A DNA stretch of 44,600 bases from Bacillota bacterium (GCA_021785975.1 JAJYOE010000011.1:1-44600); one strand, 5' to 3'; shown: positions 17,021-26,797, counted from the first letter of the stretch. The notes: generated by a model not told the origin, from the letters alone. Made by a program: numbers and translations.

Positions 17021-19234
17021 ATGCAGGATTTCCAGTTTGCACTGGATATAGGCACGCGGGGCGTCACTGGTCTACTCTACACGATGGATGAAGACAAGTG
17101 TGTGATTCATTTTTCAGAATCTGAAGAACACCAGGACCGCGCGATGCAGGATGGTCAAATCCACGACATTCAGGCGGTTTCCACCGTCATAGGCAGAATC
17201 AAGGCCAAACTATCGGAAATTAGCCGCCAGGAATTATCGCAGGTAGCTGTCGCCGCAGCGGGACGCGCCTTGAAGACAATTGATGCGGAAGCGTCTTTTC
17301 CTCTTGGCGGTAACACCTGTTCTCAGGAAGACGTGTTCAATTTGCAATTGCTTGCTGTACAACAGGCAAAAGCGATGTTGAGTGGCGAAGTTGACGTACC
17401 GGAGCAAAGCCCTTTTTCCTTACATTGTGTCGGCTATTCAGTGCACACTTTTTACCTGGACGGAGAAAGGATTGGAAATCTTGTCGGCCAACGCGGTCAG
17501 GAAGCTAAAGTTTCGCTTATCGCCACTTTTCTGCCTCGCGTGGTCATCGATTCGCTGGATAGCGCACTGCGCGGTGCAGATCTTTTGATGCATGGCCTCA
17601 CACTGGAACCCATTGCAGCGCTAAATGCCTTGATTCCTAAAACCATGCGAAAATTGAACATCGCACTAGTAGATATTGGCGCAGGAACTTCTGACATCGC
17701 AATCACAGCAGATGGAACTGTACAGGCCTATGGAATGGTACCGATCGCAGGGGATGAAATTACCGAAGCACTGGTTGATTTGTTTCTGCTGGATTTCCCT
17801 GAGGCAGAATCATTAAAACGCAAGTTATTACTAGAACCCAAACAAACCTTTGAGGATATTCTTGGCCTTTCAAAAACGATGACCAGCAAAAAAATTCTTC
17901 AGCAATTAAAGCCATCCATCGATACTTTGGCGAAGGCGATTGCAGATGAAATCATGCGCCTAAATGGCAAATCACCCACCGCGGTGATGCTGATCGGTGG
18001 TGGCGCGAAAACGCCATTTATCGAACCGCTGCTCGCCGAGAAACTCGGTCTTTCCACGGACCGGGTGAGAGTACGCGATCGAGAATCGATCACCAGTGCG
18101 ATCGGCTGTAATGAACAATTGACGGGACCAGAGGCTGTGACCCCGATCGGCATTGCGCTTACTGCCGCCTCTAGTGAAATCACCCCTATTACCGTCAATG
18201 TGGATGGCCACGCCACACGTCTGTTTGCATTTCATCCGCTCACCGTGGGCGACGCACTGCTTGAAGCCGGAGCAGATCTTAGCATCCTCAAAGCGAGACC
18301 CGGAGCTGCAATCGTTGTTGAAATTGATGGACAAGTCCAAGCACTGACTGGCACCATCGGTGCGCAAGGCAAACTGATGAAAAACCGCCAACCGACTTCA
18401 CTTGCAGAAATATTAGACGCAGGCGATGAGTTGGAAGTCATACCTGCCACACAAGGGATTGAAGCGTCAGGCACACTTGGCGATTTAATAGACACCACTC
18501 AAAAGCGAACGGTGTGGATTAACCATGAACCTGTCGCCATCGAACCCGTACTGTTCATTAATGGGCGACCAGCCACGGTGACCAGTAAACTAAAAGACCG
18601 GGACCAGATCCGCATCCAATGGCCCACAATAGGTGATGTCCTTGCGACTTACAAAAAAATCGCTTTGGATACTACTTTGCATCTCAAAGTGAACGGGCAA
18701 CCTATAAACTGGAACCAATCCCTCATTAGAGTAACCACTGATCCGGAAGGAACAAATAAATTGGATTTGGAGGCCGTCATTAAGGAGGACATGGCGATCT
18801 ATTTGGCAAAAGAGGCCTCCGTCACGGTTGATGATGTCATGAAGAAAGCAAACATCGCTTATGTGGAAGTCACTCCCTTCCAGGTGACCGTCAACGGCAA
18901 ACTAGAAGTTTTTCGCATGCAGGCTCCCATTCTTTTAAACGGCCTACCTGTGACTCTGTTCACGCTGGTCAACGACAGGGACGAAATCTCTTACGAACCA
19001 TTGCAGGGCAAGAACGAGAGTCCCATCACGATCAGCGATGTCATCTATCGATTGGGCGACAATCTGAGATTGCAAGGATTAGGGAAGGCGCGATTGATCA
19101 TGAGGAGAAACGGCGTCACTGCTGATTTCACGACAGAATTGGCGCATAACGACGCGGTAGACATTTACTGGGAAGATAAAAAACCAGACCCGGAAATTCG
19201 CAAAGGAGGCTTCGATAATGGCCAAACGGGATAA
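17021..19234 (+). CDS. FtsA-like actin-fold protein with long C-terminal repeat region
   Basis: 737 residues. The first 375 or so form an FtsA/PilM-type actin-like ATPase: phosphate-1 motif (FALDIGTRGVTGLL), an SHS2-like insert, phosphate-2 (LVDIGAGTSDIAI) and the adenosine motif (VMLIGGGAKTPF). The remaining 360 contain repeated beta-rich units: LFINGRPATVTSKLKDRDQI (about residue 511) and ILLNGLPVTLFTLVNDRDEI (about residue 637) are clearly related, and several VNG/IDG strands lie between. FtsA's C-terminal membrane helix is not seen. Proteins of this shape occur in Bacillales without a clear function. ATG at 17021 is 9 nt after AAAGGCGG. The 3' end overlaps tetR by 17 bp. Confidence 0.82.
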   Translation: MQDFQFALDIGTRGVTGLLYTMDEDKCVIHFSESEEHQDRAMQDGQIHDIQAVSTVIGRIKAKLSEISRQELSQVAVAAAGRALKTIDAEASFPLGGNTCSQEDVFNLQLLAVQQAKAMLSGEVDVPEQSPFSLHCVGYSVHTFYLDGERIGNLVGQRGQEAKVSLIATFLPRVVIDSLDSALRGADLLMHGLTLEPIAALNALIPKTMRKLNIALVDIGAGTSDIAITADGTVQAYGMVPIAGDEITEALVDLFLLDFPEAESLKRKLLLEPKQTFEDILGLSKTMTSKKILQQLKPSIDTLAKAIADEIMRLNGKSPTAVMLIGGGAKTPFIEPLLAEKLGLSTDRVRVRDRESITSAIGCNEQLTGPEAVTPIGIALTAASSEITPITVNVDGHATRLFAFHPLTVGDALLEAGADLSILKARPGAAIVVEIDGQVQALTGTIGAQGKLMKNRQPTSLAEILDAGDELEVIPATQGIEASGTLGDLIDTTQKRTVWINHEPVAIEPVLFINGRPATVTSKLKDRDQIRIQWPTIGDVLATYKKIALDTTLHLKVNGQPINWNQSLIRVTTDPEGTNKLDLEAVIKEDMAIYLAKEASVTVDDVMKKANIAYVEVTPFQVTVNGKLEVFRMQAPILLNGLPVTLFTLVNDRDEISYEPLQGKNESPITISDVIYRLGDNLRLQGLGKARLIMRRNGVTADFTTELAHNDAVDIYWEDKKPDPEIRKGGFDNGQTG

Positions 19235-19817
19235 AGAAGGCACTAAACAACGAATATTGGATGCGGCCATTGATGTTTTTTCAGACAAAGGCTATAACGG
19301 AGCCCTAGTGGACGACATCGCCAAATTATCCGATACTTCCAAAGGAGCATTTTATTTTCATTTCCCCAGCAAAAAATCGATATTCAAGGCACTCCTTGGT
19401 ACACTCGTCGAAAGAATTGTCGCAGAAGTGGAAAAAGCCATCGAGGATAAAGCTGGCGCCGAACTCAAAATTGAAGCGGCACTTGATACGGTCCTGCAAA
19501 TATTCTCTCGCCATGAGAAAGCCACCCGTTTATTGTTTCTTGAAGCGACAGGACTTGGCAAAACTTTTGATCGCGAGGTATTTGAAGCTCACCAGAAGTT
19601 CGCACAAGTAATTGCAGGCCACCTTCAATCCGCAATTGACGATGGTTCGATCGCACCGCTCAATGTGCATCTCACAGCCTACGCATGGCTCGGTGCCATC
19701 CATGAAGTCATGCTGATGAGTTTTTTGAATCCGCAAAGCCCACCGCTCTCAGAGTTGACAAAACCCCTGAAAACATTGCTAATGAGCGCGCTCACTCGCA
19801 CAATTCCGGCCAAATAA
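19218..19817 (+). CDS. TetR family transcriptional regulator
   Basis: 199 residues. The N-terminal helix-turn-helix is typical: GTKQRILDAAIDVFSDKGYNG, then VDDIAKLSDTSKGAFYFHFPSKKSIF. The C-terminal ligand and dimer domain is helical and not assignable. The ATG follows AAAGGAGG at about 8 nt, inside the end of the FtsA-like gene (17-bp overlap), so translation is coupled. The two ABC half-exporter genes 1.1 kb downstream are plausible targets; this is inference from position. Confidence 0.9.
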   Translation: MAKRDKEGTKQRILDAAIDVFSDKGYNGALVDDIAKLSDTSKGAFYFHFPSKKSIFKALLGTLVERIVAEVEKAIEDKAGAELKIEAALDTVLQIFSRHEKATRLLFLEATGLGKTFDREVFEAHQKFAQVIAGHLQSAIDDGSIAPLNVHLTAYAWLGAIHEVMLMSFLNPQSPPLSELTKPLKTLLMSALTRTIPAK

Positions 19818-19829
19818 CAGGTACGGGCG

Positions 19830-19858
19830 TTGTTGTCATATTAAAAATACACTATAAT
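19830..19858 (+). promoter_or_regulatory. promoter of the lytic transglycosylase gene
   Basis: TTGTTG, 17 nt, TATAAT, ending about 40 nt before the start codon and just after the tetR stop. Confidence 0.6.
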
Positions 19859-19899
19859 TGCAATAGTTTATATGTTCGCTCATAGAAGGAGTCTATCCC

Positions 19900-20904
19900 T
19901 TGATGATTGACCCGTTATCTTCGTCAAATTTGGCAAGCCAAGTGGCCAACACCAATAACGTAAAAACTACACCAGGTAGCCAGAGCAGCCCCAAAAGTTT
20001 TTCTTCAGTACTAAACCAAGCAATTCAGGCTAACAGTGGAGCTACTAATAGTGCTTCTACTAATTCAGCAAGTAGTAGTGTCAATGCTGCGCAGGCTACC
20101 AATATGGCTGATTTATTCAGTCTGCTTATCCAAAGTCAGCTCAACAACATGCTGACCAGCACACTTGGCTCGACAGGAAGCTCGAGTAGCAGTTCCAGTT
20201 CAAGCCTTTTGAGTAGTAATATATTAGGAGGAAGCGGAAGTTCCACCACTTCAGCCCTGTCGCTACTTTCAGAAATTGCGGCCATGCAAAGTGCTGTACC
20301 AGGTAGTTCAGGGACTACATCATCTGGCAACAATTCAATCAATTCACTGCTGACTTCCAGCCTGCTCCCTCTCCTTTTAGGTAGTTCCAGTAACCTCGGA
20401 GGATCAGCAGGGATTACCATGGCAGGCAGCCAGTTGCCCATGGGATCACTATCGACTCCCGTCATCAATGCTACTTCTGCCCCATCGGCTGTGAATTCTG
20501 CCACTACGTCAACCACTTCTGTCAGCAAATCCACCATTCAAGCGTGGATCAATCAGTATGCTCCGCAATTTGGTCTCGACCCGAAACTGGTCAATGCTGT
20601 GGTCACGGAAGAATCAGGCTACTCTCCCACTGCCATTTCATCAGCTGGTGCTATGGGGCTGATGCAACTGATGCCTGAAACCGCGGCAACGCTTGGCGTA
20701 TCTAATCCATATGATCCACTCTCGAATTTACTTGGCGGGATGACTTATCTCAGTGAACTCTTAAAAAGCTATCACGGCAACGTATCATTAGCCCTGGCCG
20801 CCTATAATGCCGGGAGTAATGCTGTGGCAAAATATGGTGGAATCCCTCCGTACCCAGAAACACAACGATATGTTCAAAACGTCCTCGCGCTGATGAACCA
20901 ATAG
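19900..20904 (+). CDS. lytic transglycosylase (SLT domain) with Ser-rich N-terminal region and no signal peptide
   Basis: 334 residues. The C-terminal 120 form a soluble lytic transglycosylase domain that cleaves peptidoglycan glycan strands. The catalytic Glu is in VVTEESGYSP, with AMGLMQLMPETA and LAAYNAGSNAV as the other two family motifs. The first 210 residues are Ser/Asn/Thr-rich and low in complexity, with SFSSVLNQAIQ near residue 34, as in flagellar and CwlQ-like proteins. No hydrophobic signal sequence is present, so export by a Sec-independent route (for example flagellar) or holin-like release must be assumed. TTG at 19900 is 8 nt after AAGGAG; ATG at 19903 is the alternative. Confidence 0.88.
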   Translation: MMIDPLSSSNLASQVANTNNVKTTPGSQSSPKSFSSVLNQAIQANSGATNSASTNSASSSVNAAQATNMADLFSLLIQSQLNNMLTSTLGSTGSSSSSSSSSLLSSNILGGSGSSTTSALSLLSEIAAMQSAVPGSSGTTSSGNNSINSLLTSSLLPLLLGSSSNLGGSAGITMAGSQLPMGSLSTPVINATSAPSAVNSATTSTTSVSKSTIQAWINQYAPQFGLDPKLVNAVVTEESGYSPTAISSAGAMGLMQLMPETAATLGVSNPYDPLSNLLGGMTYLSELLKSYHGNVSLALAAYNAGSNAVAKYGGIPPYPETQRYVQNVLALMNQ

Positions 20905-20939
20905 ACATCCAGTGTCACCTCTAGAAAGGAGCATCTGTC

Positions 20940-22694
20940 ATGGGGCCTTTCCGAACGGTGAAAGACTTTCTTTTTGCTAACCGCAGAAATTATTTATTAG
21001 GAATATTTTGGGTAATTTTTGTTGACAGTTTACAATTGATCATTCCGAAGATCTTGGGTTCCTTCGCAGAAGAATTTTCCTTGAACCAGTTGACGACATC
21101 AAGGCTTCTTTTTTATGCCCTCATCTTTTTTGGACTGGGTTGGATTGTAGCCTATTCTCGTTACCGCTGGCGAATGTATATTTTCGGAACCGCGCGAAAA
21201 CTCGAATATGAGATGCGAAATCGGATTTATCAGCACCTGCTAAAATTATCCGCTAATTACTTTTCTAAACACAAAACAGGAGATCTGATGGCGCACGCCA
21301 CCAATGACGTGTTTGCTGTCCGCTACGCACTTGGTTCCGGACTTGTCATGATCGTGGACCCCGTTTTTCTCATTATCACCACCCTGATCATGATGCTCTA
21401 CACCTCCAACCTTTCCCTCGTGGTCTATTCCTTATTGCCACTACCTGTTCTCGCCCTGGTGGTTCTTTTTTTCGGAAAAATCATCCATAAACGGTTTATT
21501 GCCGTACAGGATTCTTTTTCCCAGCTGACCGACTTTGTGCAGGAAAACATTTCAGGAATCCGCATCATCAAAACGTTCGTTCAGGAAAAACCAGGAATCG
21601 AGCAGTTCCTGAATGGCAACCGGGATTTTTTTAATAAACAAATGAAACTCGCCAGCATTCAAAGCATCTATAATCCGTTAATTCAGTTCATATCCACGCT
21701 CGCCTTCGTGATTGCCCTTGTATATGGAGGCATCCAAGTGGTCAATGGTCAGATCACATTAGGCGATTATATTGCGTTCAACAGTTATTTGGGCCTGCTG
21801 ACATGGCCGATCATGGCAATTGGATTTGTCATCAATATCCTGCAACGCGGTTCCGCTTCGATGGAGCGGTTGAACCAGATATTCCTCGAAGCACCGGACA
21901 TCGTCGATGTTGAAAATCCCGCAGCGACCGTTGTTCGCTATGGGAAAATAGAATTTAAGGATTTGACCTTCACATACCCAGGGGCCAAACAACCCACGCT
22001 AGAGCACATCAATCTCCTCGTGGATGAAGGCCAGTCGCTGGCGATTGTCGGTCGCACAGGCAGCGGTAAAACCACCTTGATGAATCTTTTGCTCCGCGTT
22101 TATGATCCTCCCGATGGTACGGTGTTTGTCGACGATCACGATATCCGTCAACTGGATCGAACCACCATACGCGATGCGATTGGTTATGTACCGCAAGATA
22201 ACTTTCTTTTTTCCACCACCATCAAAGACAATATCGCTTTAGGAGTGGACGGTACCACCGATCGCCAGGTCATGGAAGCGGCAAGAATCGCTCAGGTGCA
22301 CGACAATATCGTTGAATTTCCGAGCGGATACGAGACATTGCTCGGCGAGCGTGGTGTCACTCTGTCAGGCGGTCAAAAGCAGCGTGTGTCTATTGCCCGC
22401 GCCATCCTCAAAAACCCCCGAATTCTCATCTTGGATGATAGCTTGTCGGCGGTCGATACCAAAACAGAAGACGCCATATTATCCGGTCTGAAAGACATTT
22501 TGAAAGACCGTACCAGCATTCGAATTGCCCATCGCATCTCCTCGATTCTGGATGCGGACCATATCGTCGTCATCGACCAGGGACACATTGTGGAACAGGG
22601 CAACCATGACACTTTGCTACAACAAGGCGGCATCTATGCTGACTTGTATCGCATGCAGCAACTAGAAGACAAAATCGCCGTTAACGGAGAATAG
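20940..22694 (+). CDS. ABC exporter half-transporter, BmrC/YheI-like, degenerate catalytic site
   Basis: 584 residues: six transmembrane helices (about 15-300) and one nucleotide-binding domain with Walker A GRTGSGKTT, signature LSGGQKQR and Walker B ILILDDSLSAVD. The residue after the Walker B Asp is Asp, not the catalytic Glu, as in the degenerate subunit of heterodimeric exporters. Length and partner match B. subtilis YheI (BmrC). ATG follows AAAGGAG. The partner gene starts 9 nt after this stop. Likely substrates are drugs or lipids (inference). Confidence 0.9.
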   Translation: MGPFRTVKDFLFANRRNYLLGIFWVIFVDSLQLIIPKILGSFAEEFSLNQLTTSRLLFYALIFFGLGWIVAYSRYRWRMYIFGTARKLEYEMRNRIYQHLLKLSANYFSKHKTGDLMAHATNDVFAVRYALGSGLVMIVDPVFLIITTLIMMLYTSNLSLVVYSLLPLPVLALVVLFFGKIIHKRFIAVQDSFSQLTDFVQENISGIRIIKTFVQEKPGIEQFLNGNRDFFNKQMKLASIQSIYNPLIQFISTLAFVIALVYGGIQVVNGQITLGDYIAFNSYLGLLTWPIMAIGFVINILQRGSASMERLNQIFLEAPDIVDVENPAATVVRYGKIEFKDLTFTYPGAKQPTLEHINLLVDEGQSLAIVGRTGSGKTTLMNLLLRVYDPPDGTVFVDDHDIRQLDRTTIRDAIGYVPQDNFLFSTTIKDNIALGVDGTTDRQVMEAARIAQVHDNIVEFPSGYETLLGERGVTLSGGQKQRVSIARAILKNPRILILDDSLSAVDTKTEDAILSGLKDILKDRTSIRIAHRISSILDADHIVVIDQGHIVEQGNHDTLLQQGGIYADLYRMQQLEDKIAVNGE

Positions 22695-22703
22695 GAGCGC
22701 ATC

Positions 22704-24794
22704 ATGGCAGACTTCATTCAAGACGAAGAGATCATGGGTAAAGCGTATGACAGCAAAATCATGAAGCGTTTACTGGGATTTGCGAAACCCTATGCAGGAT
22801 GGATTTTTTTGTGTATTTTAATGCTGCTGATCATGACCGTCTCCAACCTAGCAAGGCCATATATCATGAAAATAGCGATTGACGATCACATTACTGCCTT
22901 TCATCAACCAATGATTCTTGCCCCCGCAAATGCTCCAAAGGGTGCCGTGATCATGATTCAAGGACGACCTTTTGTACGCATTCAGGATTTGCAACATCGC
23001 ACCACACTCCCCGGCATCGGCTATCAAATTGTGACCATTCAACAAAAAAACTATCTGATTCAAGCGCCCATTGGCGTGTTCCAACCTAATGGACACCTGA
23101 CGGCGATTTCAGGATCTGCAACACTGCGAGGACATGACATTATCATCTCAGGTCATCCTTATAGTGAAGTCCCGCTCTCAGCTTCTGCAATTCAAGAGAT
23201 TCAGCGCCATGATACAAAAGGCATCATGAATCTGGGACTGTTGTTTTTTATCCTTATCATCGTAGGCGTGGTGTTTAATTACATTCAGACCTACTTGCTG
23301 CAATGGACGGTCCAACGCATCATCTATCAAATCAGAAAGTTGATTTTTGAACACATTCAAAGCCTTTCTCTTGCTTTTTTTGACCGCAATCCCGTGGGAC
23401 GACTGGTGACTCGGGTCATGAATGACACACAAACACTAAACGATATGTACGCGAATATCATGGTGAACATATTTAATGATTTCTTTGTATTGCTTGGAAT
23501 CATCATCGTCATGTTGCAGATGAATTGGCAATTGGCGCTACTCGCCTTCATCGCCATACCCTTGATCGGCATTGCGACCAACATTTACCGGACTGTGGCA
23601 AGGCAAGCGTATCGTCAGGTGAGGGTCAAGCTGGCAAAAATCAACGCCTCCCTATCTGAAAACATTTCTGGCATCCGCATTATTCAACTGTTTAATAAGC
23701 AAAACAAGAGTTATGAGCAATTTGAGGAAATCAACCGCGACCACTTTTCATCCAGTTGGAAAGAAATGACTGCCAATGCCGTCTTTCGTCCCTCCATGGA
23801 CCTGATTTACGACTTCGTGCTGGCCATTCTCATCTGGTTTGGAGGAGGTCGCGCAATATCGCACCTCATCAATTTTGGTACGTTATACGCATTTATCGTC
23901 TATGTGGAACAGTTTTTCCAACCGATTAACGACCTCACTGAAAAATACAACATCCTACAATCTGCCATGGCGTCCTCCGAGCGCATCTTCATCCTGCTCG
24001 ATACCGATGATCGGATCCCCAATCCCCAATCCCCTGTAGCTCTCCCAAGCGTATCGGGGCGAATCGAATTTGACCATGTGTGGTTTGCCTATCAAGGGGA
24101 AGACTGGGTCTTAAAAGATGTCAGCTTTACTGTGGAACCCGGGCAAACGGTGGCGTTTGTAGGTGCGACCGGTGCTGGAAAAAGCTCAATTCTCAGCCTG
24201 ATTTCACGGTTGTACGATGTTCAAAAAGGGAGTATTCGAGTAGATGGCATTGATATTCGGCAGTTTGAGAAAGAACAGCTTCGTCAACACATCGGTGTTG
24301 TATTGCAGGACGTTTTTCTCTTTACTGGTGATGTCGCTTCGAACATTAGGCTAAACCAAACCAATATAGCAGACGAATCCATCATGGATATTATCGAAAA
24401 AGTAAATGCCACAGGGTTTATCAGCAAATTGCCACTTGGCATTCATGAGCCTGTGCAAGAACGCGGATCCACTTTTTCGTTTGGCGAAAGACAGCTCCTC
24501 TCTTTTGCGCGAGCGCTGGCCTATGATCCATCCATCCTGGTGCTCGACGAAGCTACGTCCAACATCGACACAGAGACGGAAACGCTTATCCAAAACGCGC
24601 TAGTGACGCTAATGGAAGGGCGAACCACGCTGATAGTGGCTCATCGCCTGTCCACAATCCAGCACGCAGACCAGATCATCGTCATGCATAAAGGAAAGGT
24701 CAGGGAAAAAGGAACCCACCAAGCGCTCTTGCAACTTGGTGGGCTCTATCACGATTTATATGAACTTCAATACCAAGAACGCACTACCGCTTAA
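22704..24794 (+). CDS. ABC exporter half-transporter, BmrD/YheH-like, with extracytoplasmic insertion
   Basis: 696 residues. A first helix (WIFLCILMLLIMTV) is followed by about 120 polar, beta-rich residues (roughly 70-170), then five more helices and a nucleotide-binding domain. The latter has Walker A GATGAGKSS, signature FSFGERQLLSFARAL and Walker B ILVLDEATSNID with the catalytic Glu. The large loop between helices 1 and 2 and the canonical Glu match BmrD (YheH). With the previous gene it forms a heterodimer with one active ATP site. Its stop overlaps the stop of the convergent ferredoxin gene (TTAA shared). Confidence 0.9.
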   Translation: MADFIQDEEIMGKAYDSKIMKRLLGFAKPYAGWIFLCILMLLIMTVSNLARPYIMKIAIDDHITAFHQPMILAPANAPKGAVIMIQGRPFVRIQDLQHRTTLPGIGYQIVTIQQKNYLIQAPIGVFQPNGHLTAISGSATLRGHDIIISGHPYSEVPLSASAIQEIQRHDTKGIMNLGLLFFILIIVGVVFNYIQTYLLQWTVQRIIYQIRKLIFEHIQSLSLAFFDRNPVGRLVTRVMNDTQTLNDMYANIMVNIFNDFFVLLGIIIVMLQMNWQLALLAFIAIPLIGIATNIYRTVARQAYRQVRVKLAKINASLSENISGIRIIQLFNKQNKSYEQFEEINRDHFSSSWKEMTANAVFRPSMDLIYDFVLAILIWFGGGRAISHLINFGTLYAFIVYVEQFFQPINDLTEKYNILQSAMASSERIFILLDTDDRIPNPQSPVALPSVSGRIEFDHVWFAYQGEDWVLKDVSFTVEPGQTVAFVGATGAGKSSILSLISRLYDVQKGSIRVDGIDIRQFEKEQLRQHIGVVLQDVFLFTGDVASNIRLNQTNIADESIMDIIEKVNATGFISKLPLGIHEPVQERGSTFSFGERQLLSFARALAYDPSILVLDEATSNIDTETETLIQNALVTLMEGRTTLIVAHRLSTIQHADQIIVMHKGKVREKGTHQALLQLGGLYHDLYELQYQERTTA

Positions 24795-25240
24795 TACAAT
24801 CCCCAAATCCCGCGCGTCGGATCGTCAGCCATTGCCTCAGTCTCTTCCGAATCGCCATCCTCTATAGCAGAGGCAGGGGTCAAGACTGCGTTTTGAAGCA
24901 TTTGCTCCTGCCGCTGTCTTTCCAGTAATTCTCTTACGACGCGCCTGAAAGGCTCTTCCGGTACCGTAATCGTGGCGGGCCCTGTCAGGCTGCACTGACA
25001 TGCCAGACGATACCCCATGCTCAGCTTCTCTTCCGTCAAATGACGAAGTTCCATTTTCGTAGGAACGCTCAGGTCTGTCTTGCTTTCTACAAGTACTTTG
25101 CAAGTACCGCATGAGCCATGGCCACCGCACTTGTGGGGCAATGTGATTTTACCCAGCTTTGCCGCATCCATCACACTTTGCCCGCGGTCCACCGCAATCT
25201 CCGCACGTTGAGGTTGAAACCTCACCGCTACTTTATCCAT
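24791..25240 (-). CDS. 2Fe-2S ferredoxin-like protein with C-terminal tail
   Basis: 149 residues. The plant-type 2Fe-2S motif is complete: Cys38-x5-Cys44-x2-Cys47 (KCGGHGSCGTCKV) and Cys81 (RLACQCSL). It has a helical, Glu/Arg-rich tail of about 60 residues, longer than a plain ferredoxin (about 95). No fused reductase or oxygenase domain is present, so it is an electron carrier with an unknown partner. ATG start with a weak GGTGAT. The stop codon overlaps the convergent ABC gene. Confidence 0.85.
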   Translation of the reverse strand: MDKVAVRFQPQRAEIAVDRGQSVMDAAKLGKITLPHKCGGHGSCGTCKVLVESKTDLSVPTKMELRHLTEEKLSMGYRLACQCSLTGPATITVPEEPFRRVVRELLERQRQEQMLQNAVLTPASAIEDGDSEETEAMADDPTRGIWGLY

Positions 25241-25274
25241 TCATCAATCACCACTCTTGTTGCACATTTTATCA

Positions 25275-26615
25275 TCAATCTGCCGCCACTTCTTCATCAA
25301 TCTTTTCTACAGGAGGAAAAATATTCACTCGCGTGATACGCAAATTATCTGCTTCCGCCACTACAAACCTGGCCCCTTCATGTTCAATCTCAAGTCCGAT
25401 TAGAAGAGGTCCAGTCAATTGGGAGTAGAGCCAACCACCGATCGTATCTACTTCCTCATCAGAAAGTGTGAATCCAAACAGCTCATTCACTTCTTCAATC
25501 AACATTCTTGCGTCAATGGAAAAATACCCTTCCATTTCTTCCACTGGTGGCCGCTCTTCATCAAATTCATCCTGAATTTCGCCCACCAATTCTTCAATCA
25601 CATCTTCCAGCGTGACCATGCCCGCCGTACCACCGTATTCATCGATAACGATTGCAAGCCCTGATCGTTCCCGCTGAAGCACTTTAAGCACATCGTCAAT
25701 GCCAAGCGCCTCTGGCACAGTCACCACTTTTCGCGCCAGTTTTCGTATGGCGCCAGGGATATCAGTCCCCCCACGCAGCACATAGCTGAACAGATCCTTG
25801 CTGTGGATGAGACCGACCACGTGGTCCTTGTCATCGTGGCAATACGGAAATCTCGTATGGCGATCGTTTTGAATGACATCTAGACACTCTTGAAGCGTTT
25901 GATCAGTAAAAAGGCACACCATATCTGTGCGTGGCACCATGATTTCCCTTGCTACCCTGTCTGCAAAGGCAAAGACATTGTCAAACAGTTCCCGCTCTGT
26001 TTCGTCGATTTCGCCGCTTTCATGGCTGCGCGTGACAATCATCCGCAATTCTTCTTCAGAATGCGCCATTTCCACGCCGGAATTGACTGAGATATTGGCG
26101 AGTCCAAGCACACCTGATGCAGATTTGTTCAGAATCCAGATAAAAGGAAACATGATGTTGTAAAACACTTTTAACGACCAGGAGGTTCCCATCAACCAGC
26201 CTTCGGCCCTGGAAATCGATAATGTTTTGGGAACCAGTTCTCCAAAAACAATTTGCAAAAAGGTCACTAGGGCAAATGCAACGACAGCTGATATGACACT
26301 GACGATAGCAGAATTGCCTTTATTGACTGCAAAAAACAAAGATTTAATGACTGGAGTGAGGGACTGATCCGCCGTCCAGCCAAGACCAAGCGATGCGAGT
26401 GTGATACCAAGCTGAGTAGCCGACAAGTAAGCATTAATGTTACTAATCAGATCAAGGGCATATTTCGCCAATTTGTTGCCTTGTTGCGCATACTGTTCTA
26501 TGCGTGTGCGCCTAGCTCGAACAATCGCAAATTCAGCGGCGACAAAGTAACCGTTGATCACCACTAGTACGATCGCCCAAAAAAAATCCATTAATTCACT
26601 GGTGGTTATGCCCAC
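25275..26615 (-). CDS. CNNM/CorC-type transporter-associated protein (DUF21, CBS pair, CorC/HlyC domain)
   Basis: 446 residues. An N-terminal CNNM (DUF21) membrane domain of about four helices comes first (residues 10-190), then a CBS pair (about 215-335, VPRTDMVCLF and VIDEYGGTAGMVTLEDVIEELVG), then a C-terminal CorC_HlyC domain. Members such as MpfA and YhdP are linked to Mg2+ efflux. Annotated hemolysins of this type are usually misnamed. The GTG at 26615 sits only 3 nt after GGGGAG; ATG at 26591 is the alternative, but no Shine-Dalgarno precedes it. Confidence 0.9.
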   Translation of the reverse strand: MGITTSELMDFFWAIVLVVINGYFVAAEFAIVRARRTRIEQYAQQGNKLAKYALDLISNINAYLSATQLGITLASLGLGWTADQSLTPVIKSLFFAVNKGNSAIVSVISAVVAFALVTFLQIVFGELVPKTLSISRAEGWLMGTSWSLKVFYNIMFPFIWILNKSASGVLGLANISVNSGVEMAHSEEELRMIVTRSHESGEIDETERELFDNVFAFADRVAREIMVPRTDMVCLFTDQTLQECLDVIQNDRHTRFPYCHDDKDHVVGLIHSKDLFSYVLRGGTDIPGAIRKLARKVVTVPEALGIDDVLKVLQRERSGLAIVIDEYGGTAGMVTLEDVIEELVGEIQDEFDEERPPVEEMEGYFSIDARMLIEEVNELFGFTLSDEEVDTIGGWLYSQLTGPLLIGLEIEHEGARFVVAEADNLRITRVNIFPPVEKIDEEVAAD

Positions 26616-26728
26616 TTACTCCCCATGCCAGTTCCTAAATGACATTGATAATCAAGGTGTCATCTGGAAAAGTCGGGAATTCACCTCCAAGATTCTTGCC
26701 CTTCAAATTCTCATTGCATTTTAATATA

Positions 26729-26737
26729 AGTATAACA
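26729..26737 (-). promoter_or_regulatory. extended -10 promoter candidate for the CNNM gene
   Basis: On the minus strand TGT-TATACT (extended -10), about 115 nt before the start codon and downstream of the YuiB-like gene's hairpin. The -35 is poor. Confidence 0.4.
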
Positions 26738-26797
26738 CAGATGATGCTTATGGGCTATTTTACAACACTAGCATAAAAACATAATGATTAAAACCAA

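Noticed and set aside
20100-20560. minus-strand 133-codon frame in the Ser-rich region
   Set aside because: Mirror of the low-complexity Ser codons of the transglycosylase gene; no start signals.
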